Source: a virus. From it: a stretch of DNA of 22,243 bases. Below the pieces are notes generated by a model. It searched no databases and was not told where the DNA came from. It saw only the letters and a program-made list of their open reading frames with translations. Made by a program: the position numbers and the translations under genes. Positions within the stretch are counted from its first letter, which is position 1. Each line of letters opens with the position of its first letter. Of the stretch, positions 13,627 to 20,433 are shown in pieces. The stretch is from the IMG/VR virus record IMGVR_UViG_3300048591_001502, positions 1-22,243 of that record; one strand, written 5' to 3'.

Positions 13627-16431
13627 TCATTTCTTCCCCTTCGCAGTCATTTCCGTGTAGAGCTTAAAGAGCGATTCGAGGCGTTCGGTGTCGTTCTTGA
13701 ATCGGCGACCAATGTAGATACGTTCGAGTGTTTCATCGTTGCGATCGTGAGCCGATCGGAGGTCGTCCGGCATATTTTCTGGATCGTAAAGGTCAGCGAT
13801 CGTCGCAGGCCAGTGGGCTTCTCGAGCAAGTAGGATGTTCTCAGCGCAGCGAGTTAGATCCGCTTTGTTTTCGTCGGTAAGTGGCGGAACCGGAAATGTG
13901 TTCCATCCGAGAGTGTTCGAATATCGGTAGTCGGTTTTGATTTTTCCGCACACTGTCGCTATCCAAACCAAATGTAATCTAGAAGCGACGATACCTAGGT
14001 TCCAAAGCTCCGCGTCAAGCAGTCCAAACGCTGCATTCGTGATGATTGTCCCACTCGCCTGGTAATCGACTGGCAGGAACTGCCTGGCAACTGAGGAGTG
14101 GATTGGAACAACAATTACAGTTTCTTTCCCAGTCTGTCGCCGCTGCTGAAACGCATGCGGAGTATGCTCGCCATCGCGTGTCAACTTCTTATCGCTGCTT
14201 CTACGCATTTGCTTAACTAGTTGAAGTCGATGCGCGATTTCTGGAATATCTGCGGCCTCCTTTCGATCTTTGTCATCGATCCATAAGCAAAAGCGTGACT
14301 GCCCGTTGATTGCGTCCTTCGAGCCGACAAATTTTCGAATATAGCAAGCCGCTCGTGCATCCAAACCGACCATTCGAATCGATTCGTCGCGTGTAAGTAA
14401 TAAGTGACCTCCATCGACTGGCTTATTGCCAATTGTCATGCTGGAAATAGCTGAAATGCACTTTGTTGACGCCTTAACCACGACACTGCTATTGGCGACG
14501 AGGTAAGGACCAATTAGGTCAACTTCTCGACGCTTGGCGGCACACTCACCTTCATCTGCAAACAAAATCGCTGGCTTTTCCTTTGAAGTTAATCCGATAA
14601 TTACCACAGTCACACCAGCATTATGAGATGCTAGATTTGCCCATTTGAATGAACTGTGCGCAAAACCGATTCTCAAGCCACCTTTAAAGATCAGTGGCCA
14701 AAGCCTCGCAACCTGCTCACCCTGCGAAATCGAATTGGTGCAGACAAACGAACATTCTGAGTTTGAGGCAGAGGAGTAATTTACAAACTTCATAAACCAA
14801 CCGCATACGTAGTCCAGTGATTTCCAGGTGTTGCTGATGTCCCCAAAGACTGCGGCCATGTCGGACTTCTGCTGCTTGTTTTGCTCAGTCCCGCCTTTAT
14901 AGGGCGGATTGCCGCATACGTATGTTTCACCTCCTTCATTTTCAAAATCAATTTCGGTTTGGTCCAATGGAGTTTGGAACAGGTCATCCTCGACTAGCTT
15001 GACGCCACCAGTTCCCGTCGGAGGACAGACCTTTAACCAATCCAAACGAAGTGCGTTACCGTGGGTGATCCAGTTCTCTTTGTTGAGTGGCAAGAACTCT
15101 GCAAGTGCCAGGCGTTGGCCTCGATAAAGTTCGTCGCACTGGTACTCCGCAATAATCAGGGCTAAGCGAGCAATTTCGACAGCAAAGTGCCTCAGTTCGA
15201 TGCCGCGAAAGTTGGTGAGCGGGATTTCCGAGGCACGATCCGGCTCTCCACGCAGAATATTGATCTCGGCTTCAATCTTGCGCATCTCTTTGTACGCGAT
15301 GACTAGGAAGTTGCCGCTACCGCAAGCCGGATCGAAGACGCGAATGCGAGCCAGTCGCTTGCGAAGATTGAGCAGCTTACGCGGATTCTTGTCAGCTTCC
15401 TTTAGCTGCGCATGCAGATCATCAAGGAACAGAGGATTCAAGACCTTCAGGATGTTCGGCACACTCGTGTAGTGCATGCCGAGAGCCCCTCGCTCCTCGT
15501 CGTCAGCTACGGCTTGGATCATCGAACCGAAGATATCGGGATTGATCTGTGTCCAATCGAGCGAGCCAATGTGCAGCAGGTAAGACCGTGCGATCTGCGT
15601 GAACTTTGGAACTGTGCCTCGCTCGGAAGTCGAGCCGTTACTTCCAAACAATCCACCATTGACGTAAGGGAACTGGCCCGCCCATGGACGCAGCTTGGCC
15701 GCGTCGCGTGCCTTCATCGGCACATCCATGGCGCGAAAGATCTCGGAAAGAACAAAGTCCGTGTTCTCACCGCTCGGATCGCTCATCTGACGAACGGTCT
15801 CAGTAAAGAGCGCGTTGCCGTTGAAGATCCCGGTATCTTCCGCGAAGAAGCAGAAGATCAATCTCGCGAAGAAATGGTTGAGCTCTTCCCGACGTTCGTC
15901 CCCGTCCCATTCTGGATTATTCCGCAACAGTTCGACGTACAACCGATTCAGACGCCCAGTGGCTTTGATATCGAAGGCGTTCTCACGGATCTGCCGGACG
16001 GTCGAGATCCCAGCAAGCTCCAGGAAGTAACCAAAGTGGTCAGCCAGTTCCTTGAACTCGCACACCAAGGGCGGCTCTTCCGAGTTCAGGCACTCTGCAT
16101 GAACCGTATTTCCATCAGTTGCCAGCGCGAACTTCGCTTTGTGTTTGCTGGATGCAGGACTATCCACCAAAAGCTTTAGTAGGTCAGCGACAGCGTCGGT
16201 GCCACCCGCAGAGCACGTGGCGATGTGAATGTTGTTCCGCTGAAGTACGGAATGAATCCCGTCGCCTGCCACGTCCGTCTTGTTCGTCGAGTTCTTTCCG
16301 ACGCTGCGTAGTCGCTGAAGGGTCGCAGTCTTGTTGCCGAACGCCTCCAAGAAAGCGTACGAGAACTCGGCCGCGTTGAACGGCTCTTCGACCAGCTTAC
16401 TGACTGCTTCTTCGATCTCGACCGCGTTCAA
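13627..16431 (-). CDS. class I SAM-dependent DNA methyltransferase (MmeI/YeeA-like)
   Basis: 934-aa DNA adenine-type methyltransferase. Motif I is FDPACGSGNFLVIAYKE (366-382) and motif IV GNPPYKGG (507-514). Family landmarks include FFARLIFCFFAEDTGIF (187-203), FPYVNGGLF (254-262) and HYTSVPNILKVLNPLFLDDL (320-339). A target-recognition-like region follows motif IV, and a helical C-terminus has NTFPVPPLT. The length matches MmeI/YeeA-type enzymes, but the first 150 residues show no D..ExK nuclease pattern, so cleavage is probably done by the GIY-YIG partner. The start is TTG at 16431: GGAG lies 7 nt upstream, and a TGA four codons earlier (16441-16443) closes the frame. First gene of a five-gene operon; it should protect self DNA at the system's recognition site. 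Confidence 0.9.
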   Translation of the reverse strand: MNAVEIEEAVSKLVEEPFNAAEFSYAFLEAFGNKTATLQRLRSVGKNSTNKTDVAGDGIHSVLQRNNIHIATCSAGGTDAVADLLKLLVDSPASSKHKAKFALATDGNTVHAECLNSEEPPLVCEFKELADHFGYFLELAGISTVRQIRENAFDIKATGRLNRLYVELLRNNPEWDGDERREELNHFFARLIFCFFAEDTGIFNGNALFTETVRQMSDPSGENTDFVLSEIFRAMDVPMKARDAAKLRPWAGQFPYVNGGLFGSNGSTSERGTVPKFTQIARSYLLHIGSLDWTQINPDIFGSMIQAVADDEERGALGMHYTSVPNILKVLNPLFLDDLHAQLKEADKNPRKLLNLRKRLARIRVFDPACGSGNFLVIAYKEMRKIEAEINILRGEPDRASEIPLTNFRGIELRHFAVEIARLALIIAEYQCDELYRGQRLALAEFLPLNKENWITHGNALRLDWLKVCPPTGTGGVKLVEDDLFQTPLDQTEIDFENEGGETYVCGNPPYKGGTEQNKQQKSDMAAVFGDISNTWKSLDYVCGWFMKFVNYSSASNSECSFVCTNSISQGEQVARLWPLIFKGGLRIGFAHSSFKWANLASHNAGVTVVIIGLTSKEKPAILFADEGECAAKRREVDLIGPYLVANSSVVVKASTKCISAISSMTIGNKPVDGGHLLLTRDESIRMVGLDARAACYIRKFVGSKDAINGQSRFCLWIDDKDRKEAADIPEIAHRLQLVKQMRRSSDKKLTRDGEHTPHAFQQRRQTGKETVIVVPIHSSVARQFLPVDYQASGTIITNAAFGLLDAELWNLGIVASRLHLVWIATVCGKIKTDYRYSNTLGWNTFPVPPLTDENKADLTRCAENILLAREAHWPATIADLYDPENMPDDLRSAHDRNDETLERIYIGRRFKNDTERLESLFKLYTEMTAKGKK

Positions 16432-16456
16432 CCGTTCGCTCCATCAATTGGGTCAT
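16397..16456 (-). CDS. possible 19-codon leader ORF overlapping the methyltransferase start
   Basis: ATG at 16456 with AGGAGG 11 nt upstream, reading MTQLMERTVERGRDRRSSQ and a TAA at 16397-16399. It is in a different frame from the methyltransferase and runs across its TTG start codon. Translation of it could couple to, or damp, methyltransferase expression. The spacing is long and the peptide has no known family, so this is a tentative call. Confidence 0.3.
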   Translation of the reverse strand: MTQLMERTVERGRDRRSSQ

Positions 16457-16487
16457 TGTGAGAATGTCCTCCTGGCATGGCCACATG

Positions 16488-16516
16488 TTGCCTGCAAGCT
16501 GCTACAATCCTACAAT
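16488..16516 (+). promoter_or_regulatory. probable promoter of the XRE-666 aa operon
   Basis: TTGCCT (16488-16493), 17-nt spacer, TACAAT (16511-16516), about 30 nt before the regulator ATG. TACAAT matches the consensus -10 at five of six positions. An identical TACAAT lies at 16503-16508 (direct repeat CTACAATC/CTACAATG), which may be part of an operator. Confidence 0.55.
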
Positions 16517-16535
16517 GCTAGCCTCACTGGAACAA
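16507..16535 (-). promoter_or_regulatory. possible methyltransferase operon promoter overlapping the opposite one
   Basis: On the minus strand TTGTTC (16535-16530), 17-nt spacer, TAGGAT (16512-16507). Both boxes are moderate matches. Its -10 overlaps the -10 of the plus-strand promoter, so polymerase could occupy only one direction at a time. Inferred from sequence only. Confidence 0.4.
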
Positions 16536-16548
16536 GCAGGGAATGAAG

Positions 16549-16884
16549 ATGAACAAGTTCGGCGACCGAATTCGTGAACTCCGCAAAGCAAAAGGCTATT
16601 CCCTCCGCCAACTGGCTCCGTTGGTCGGCGTCGGGTTTTCGTATCTGAGCAAAGTCGAGAACGACAAACTCGACTTCGAGGGCACGGCGTCCGAGTCGCT
16701 GATCCACCGCCTTGCGGACGTACTGGAGGCGGACGAAGAGGAGCTATTGCTGCTCGCCCATCACGTCCCCAAGCGCATTGCTGACCGGATTCTTGAACAG
16801 CCAGAAGTGTTCCGAACCCTTGCATCACTAGATGCTGAGGAGCTTGAGCGATTCGCGAGCCGACATACGAGAGTGCCTAGATGA
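16549..16884 (+). CDS. XRE-family HTH transcriptional regulator
   Basis: 111-aa repressor-like protein. The HTH_3 domain spans about residues 3-65: FGDRIRELRKAKGYSLRQLA, then VGVGFSYLSKVENDK as recognition helix region, then the LADVLEADEEELLLLA helix. The short C-terminal part (about 70-111) is helical. The start at 16549 is preferred over 16543 because AGGG lies 7 nt before it. Its stop overlaps the ATG of the 666-aa gene (ATGA). It sits divergent to the methyltransferase operon with promoters face to face, so it may repress both, like the controller protein of restriction-modification systems. The N-terminal style also resembles XRE proteins that pair with ImmA/IrrE peptidases, but no such peptidase is recognisable. 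Confidence 0.88.
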   Translation: MNKFGDRIRELRKAKGYSLRQLAPLVGVGFSYLSKVENDKLDFEGTASESLIHRLADVLEADEEELLLLAHHVPKRIADRILEQPEVFRTLASLDAEELERFASRHTRVPR

Positions 16885-18881
16885 GTGACGTCGCCGCTGC
16901 TACTTACTTTTTCTTGACCGTACGCTCTGATGCATCAAGCCCGCCATCGGTTTTTTTTTACGCTGACAATGAATGGATGGCCATCGAGCTTAGCAAGCTG
17001 TTCAATTCTGAGTTCGGGCAGTTTTGTGATCACGAGTTTTCCCACATGGTAGTCAGTGGCGACGATACGACTCAGCTTGTGCGACTTCGTACTGCCGTCG
17101 ACGAGGTGTCGCTATACCAAGATCCAGATCCAGGTATTTACGATCCCGAACCGACACAGGAATTACTACAACTAGCCAACTATTACTCTCGTGCGACCCA
17201 GTGGGAATCACTGCTTGAGAGCTTGCGAAAGCAAGAACCAAAAGAATCTCTAACGAATGGCCCAAATCAAGGTGCGGCTACCGCGACCGGTGAACTTGAG
17301 ATCCAATCGCTCGAGCGTGTTCGAACCTTGCTTGAGAAGCATCGATTAATGTTTCTCTATTTTGCTGTACCCAAACAGATCAATCCGCTAGCGACGGGAA
17401 ATAAGTGGCAGCTAGACAGCCTAAAGCCCGATCAATTTCCGAAGTTCAAAAGTGATGAAATTGATGATGACGGGGAGTTCCTCTTCATTTACCGACGGCG
17501 ACTCGAACAGTTCGTTCAGACTTGCTATAGCAAGTTTGGAAGCGGTACCGGAAGCAAGCCACGGGTGCTAACAGAGGACTGTGCCGTAATGGATGTTGAA
17601 GGTGGCTCACTACCAGCCTGGTACCTTGACGATGGTGCCTGTGTATACCTAGATGAGTCTGCGGAGCAGATTCTAAGGAGTATGCGCGATGCCATACGTG
17701 CAGGGCATAGTCGACTGCTCCAGCCATTTGTGAAGGCCATTAAGGACGCTCTGCACGACCAAGGTAAGTCCAAGTGGTATTCGTCCGAGCCAGTTCGATG
17801 GGAGTACGTGTCTCGCCTGGATTCAATACTTCATGAATTGAGGACGTTCGAGCTAGACCAATTGGCTTCGGGTACGGCAGCAACCACAGAGGATTCTGCA
17901 ACTGCATCCCAGAGCGATTCTATGGATTCACCGAACGCAACCGCTGAAGATCTGCTTAAGGGAATCCCTGAGGAGGATGACCGCAACTCAGGGTTGATCC
18001 TTCTAATGTTGCTCGCTCAAGCGTATTACAAGATGCTGGAAGCAACCACTTCCATCTCTGATTGGCTGACCATGATGGATCTGGAACTGAATTCTTCTTA
18101 CATGTGGACCGTTCAAAACCTAACCAACCTACTCAATAACCACAAGCATCTGCGCGACTTCCCCGAAAAGTTCGAACCAATTTTTGAGGACCTGTACCCC
18201 ACGACAATCGCAGACGTTGAGTGGCAATTGATGGTCGCGCCGCATGCTGATGGCTTCTTGTCAGCGGTTCAGCGATATGTGGTTAAGAAGGGCACCTACG
18301 AGCCAGAGGAGGGCTCACCAGCGTGGATCATGGTGCAACTATTCCGCCCCGGCGTGGAGACAGCGATTGAGCGGGCCGAGAATTACAATCGACGTTTGTG
18401 CAAGGCTCGCCAAAGGATGTTCGACAGCCCAGGAGCAGCGCAGACTGGTGCAGCTAGTTCTGAAGACGTGACCACCGCGCAAAAGGTCGAGAATACAAAC
18501 GGAACTCAAGCGTCTGCAACGCACTTTGGCTTTACATCTCTAGCCGATCGAAAATGGTCCGAATTGACGATTCGGTTTCTCAATTCCGAAACAGTATCCG
18601 TAAAACTACTAGATAAATCTGCCAAGTTGACCTATTCCGACCTTGGAATGATCGACGGACGATCAAGGGGACCAACGAAGCAGTGGTATTTGCTAGAGGC
18701 ATTTGCGAGGGACAGAGGTGAACTGACTTGGACCAGTCCTTCCGCCAGTCGTGAAAATAGAAAACGCCGCAAATTGCTTAGCGACAACTTGAAGAGCTTC
18801 TTTGGCATTCAGGGCGAGCCGATTGTGTTGACGGAAGACAAAAAAGGTTGGCGCACTGTTTTCAATGTGTCCGAGTCATAG
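16881..18881 (+). CDS. unrecognised 666-aa protein with winged-helix-like C-terminal domain
   Basis: Function not recognised. The ATG overlaps the XRE stop by 4 nt, so it is co-translated with the regulator. The N-terminal region (1-100) begins with a beta-rich segment containing a T9 run (VFFY codons). The middle (about 145-330) is alpha/beta with an RRRLEQFVQ segment; a low-complexity Ser/Thr/Ala linker (about 330-355) and a helical block (about 365-530) follow. The last 112 residues (LTYSDLGMIDGRSRGPTKQW, NRKRRKLL, GEPIVLTEDKKGWR) are about half identical, by hand alignment, to the C-terminus of the 361-aa protein at 4557-5642. An HEFSH at 51-55 is probably chance. It may be an effector or sensor controlled by the XRE protein. 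Confidence 0.75.
   Translation: MSDVAAATYFFLTVRSDASSPPSVFFYADNEWMAIELSKLFNSEFGQFCDHEFSHMVVSGDDTTQLVRLRTAVDEVSLYQDPDPGIYDPEPTQELLQLANYYSRATQWESLLESLRKQEPKESLTNGPNQGAATATGELEIQSLERVRTLLEKHRLMFLYFAVPKQINPLATGNKWQLDSLKPDQFPKFKSDEIDDDGEFLFIYRRRLEQFVQTCYSKFGSGTGSKPRVLTEDCAVMDVEGGSLPAWYLDDGACVYLDESAEQILRSMRDAIRAGHSRLLQPFVKAIKDALHDQGKSKWYSSEPVRWEYVSRLDSILHELRTFELDQLASGTAATTEDSATASQSDSMDSPNATAEDLLKGIPEEDDRNSGLILLMLLAQAYYKMLEATTSISDWLTMMDLELNSSYMWTVQNLTNLLNNHKHLRDFPEKFEPIFEDLYPTTIADVEWQLMVAPHADGFLSAVQRYVVKKGTYEPEEGSPAWIMVQLFRPGVETAIERAENYNRRLCKARQRMFDSPGAAQTGAASSEDVTTAQKVENTNGTQASATHFGFTSLADRKWSELTIRFLNSETVSVKLLDKSAKLTYSDLGMIDGRSRGPTKQWYLLEAFARDRGELTWTSPSASRENRKRRKLLSDNLKSFFGIQGEPIVLTEDKKGWRTVFNVSES
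16951..16959 (+). repeat. T9 homopolymer in the 666-aa gene
   Basis: Nine consecutive T within codons 24-26 of the 666-aa gene. Slippage here would shift the frame near the N-terminus and inactivate the protein, so it could act as an on/off tract; it may equally be chance or a sequencing-sensitive spot. Confidence 0.6.
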
Positions 18882-19940
18882 GTTAGGATTCGTATTGGCA
18901 CTCGCCAACGGTGCGGCGACGTTTTTCAGACCAGCAACAAGTCGCTCTAGAACGTTAGTTAAGTCTATGACCTCTTGAGCTTGAATCCGTAGTCTTTGTC
19001 CTGGCAGGTACGTCATGTCACCTGTTTTGTCAATGTACTTTTGGTCGACGATACCTTGGCAATGCCCCAACTTGTGTCGTTTGTGGACCATTCCATTCAA
19101 GAAGTTGAGCTCCTTCACCGTGAGCATATCGGCATAACTCTTTCCGGTGGCCTCACTCCATTTCTGGGAAGCATCGTCGACTCGCTGAAAGAGATTCACG
19201 TCCACTTTGATTGCCGCTGCGTTCGGAAGTTCTTTGAACAATGCCTCAGTAACTCGCTGCATGGCCGTAATAAGATTTTCGATTTGGTCTTCGACAATCT
19301 GTTCAACAAGATTTGCCGCAAAGTCCTCATCATGGAACAATCGGACGGATTCCGCGATCGTTGGAATCGCCTGAATTGCTTTGCGGCTTAGTTCCAACGT
19401 ATGCTCAAAGTCTCGGATGGCTGAATTATGGCCACACGCAGGACAGAAGTATCCATGACCGATAGTTGAGTACCTGCAACTACAAGACGAGCACACAAAG
19501 TCTTGCCTGAGAACCTCATCGGCCTCCGGAGGTAGAACAACCTTTACGGGACTAGGAGTGTGCTTAAGCGACATCGAGATCGAAAACAAGCCAGAAGAGA
19601 TTTTCGTTGGCCGACTTTTGCGTGCCGCGCGTCCAAGTGCTTTGTTGACCGCGTTATGGGCATACTCACTTGCAACTTCTTGGATGTAATCTTCTTGCCA
19701 CTGTGTGTTGAATTCCTCCGGTGCAGCTGAACCGCCGCATTTCGGGCAATAGGCACACTCATCAGGAACCTTTTCGCGCCAGTCAACAAAAAGAACTTTG
19801 AAATTGCATTTGCAGGATCGCTTTGGGCAAACTCGATCGAAATAACCCTTGTCATCTAGCGGCATGTCGATCTCAACTCGAACGCCGCCAGGTTGAACCA
19901 TCTTAAGATTCTGGATTTCACGAATCAGGTCATCGAACAT
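18876..19940 (-). CDS. zinc-ribbon protein with C-terminal HEPN-like domain
   Basis: 354-aa protein, not named in any family I can be sure of. Two cysteine clusters suggest zinc ribbons: C38, C43, C45 with C62, C65, C68, and C150, C153, C155 with C166, C169. The C-terminal helical part contains KRHKLGHCQGIVDQKYI (about 287-303). R288-H-x3-H293 fits the R-x4-6-H RNase motif of HEPN domains, and the following GIVD..Y is typical of that context. HEPN proteins are often RNA-cutting toxins or abortive-infection effectors. The start at 19940 has GGAGG 7 nt upstream and its own extended -10 promoter. It is convergent with the 666-aa gene (6-nt overlap at the stops). The HEPN call rests on the motif alone. 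Confidence 0.7.
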   Translation of the reverse strand: MFDDLIREIQNLKMVQPGGVRVEIDMPLDDKGYFDRVCPKRSCKCNFKVLFVDWREKVPDECAYCPKCGGSAAPEEFNTQWQEDYIQEVASEYAHNAVNKALGRAARKSRPTKISSGLFSISMSLKHTPSPVKVVLPPEADEVLRQDFVCSSCSCRYSTIGHGYFCPACGHNSAIRDFEHTLELSRKAIQAIPTIAESVRLFHDEDFAANLVEQIVEDQIENLITAMQRVTEALFKELPNAAAIKVDVNLFQRVDDASQKWSEATGKSYADMLTVKELNFLNGMVHKRHKLGHCQGIVDQKYIDKTGDMTYLPGQRLRIQAQEVIDLTNVLERLVAGLKNVAAPLASANTNPNL

Positions 19941-19975
19941 GTAGCGCCTCCGTATCTGTATACCTGCCGCCGAAA

Positions 19976-19984
19976 ATTATAGCA
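19976..19984 (-). promoter_or_regulatory. extended -10 promoter for the zinc-ribbon/HEPN gene
   Basis: Minus-strand TGCTATAAT (19984-19976): a perfect TATAAT with the TG of an extended -10, about 35 nt before the ATG at 19940. No good -35 is seen at the usual distance, which is acceptable for extended -10 promoters. It implies the gene is transcribed apart from the recombinase cassette upstream. Confidence 0.6.
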
Positions 19985-20013
19985 GATATCGTTGAAGCAA
20001 ACTGGAGCGTTTC

Positions 20014-20433
20014 CTAGTCGGAAACCGTATTCCGTCGTCTCCATTCATAACGCTGCTTTCGCCAGTCGTAGTCCGATGCTAGTCTCTGGAGTTCTTTGAG
20101 TTGTGGCGTGCGAAAAAGCTGTTTTGACGCTTCAAACTGAAGAAGGTCTTCCTGGATCTCCGGCGCAAGAAGTCGCAAATTCATTATCTGAGTTACTCTG
20201 GCCCGGGTCACATGCCCGAGGCGGGCGAGGTCAGCGTAGTCGGTGACGACGCCTTGCCGGATCAGATCCTCGAAGTGGATCGCAAGAGCCATGTAACGAG
20301 CGATGCGAGGTACGCGTTCGAGTGCTGGCTTGGACTCGTCCGATTGGGCTGCCCCTTCGACGATTCGCTTCTTGGCTCCACGGCCGCGTTGCTTGATGGA
20401 GAACTGGAAGTCGACGCTTACGGGCTTGTTCAT
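20014..20433 (-). CDS. small HTH protein of the recombinase cassette
   Basis: 139-aa basic protein. The middle has a helix-turn-helix (about 64-92): VTDYADLARLGHVTRARVTQ then a helix with RLLAPEIQEDLL, similar to the KorB/ParB HTH. The N-terminus is Lys/Arg-rich (residues 14-25) and the C-terminus is highly charged (WRKQRYEWRRR). Its ATG overlaps the recombinase stop by 4 nt (ATGA), so it is made with the recombinase. Probably a DNA-binding accessory or regulator of the recombinase, for example a directionality or control factor. The HTH is visible; the role is inferred from position. Confidence 0.75.
   Translation of the reverse strand: MNKPVSVDFQFSIKQRGRGAKKRIVEGAAQSDESKPALERVPRIARYMALAIHFEDLIRQGVVTDYADLARLGHVTRARVTQIMNLRLLAPEIQEDLLQFEASKQLFRTPQLKELQRLASDYDWRKQRYEWRRRNTVSD

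Noticed and set aside
15412-16179. 255-codon open frame on the plus strand
   Set aside because: Antisense shadow of the methyltransferase gene, with no family signature or supported ribosome site.
8202-16431. DISARM or BREX system
   Set aside because: No DUF1998 protein (DrmB), no phospholipase D nuclease (DrmC), no PglZ phosphatase and no BrxC/BrxL-type ATPase is visible; only a methyltransferase and a helicase are in common.
17031-17045. HEFSH (HExxH-like) in the 666-aa protein as a zinc peptidase
   Set aside because: No third ligand or surrounding ImmA/IrrE-like pattern; the five residues are probably chance, although an XRE gene precedes it.
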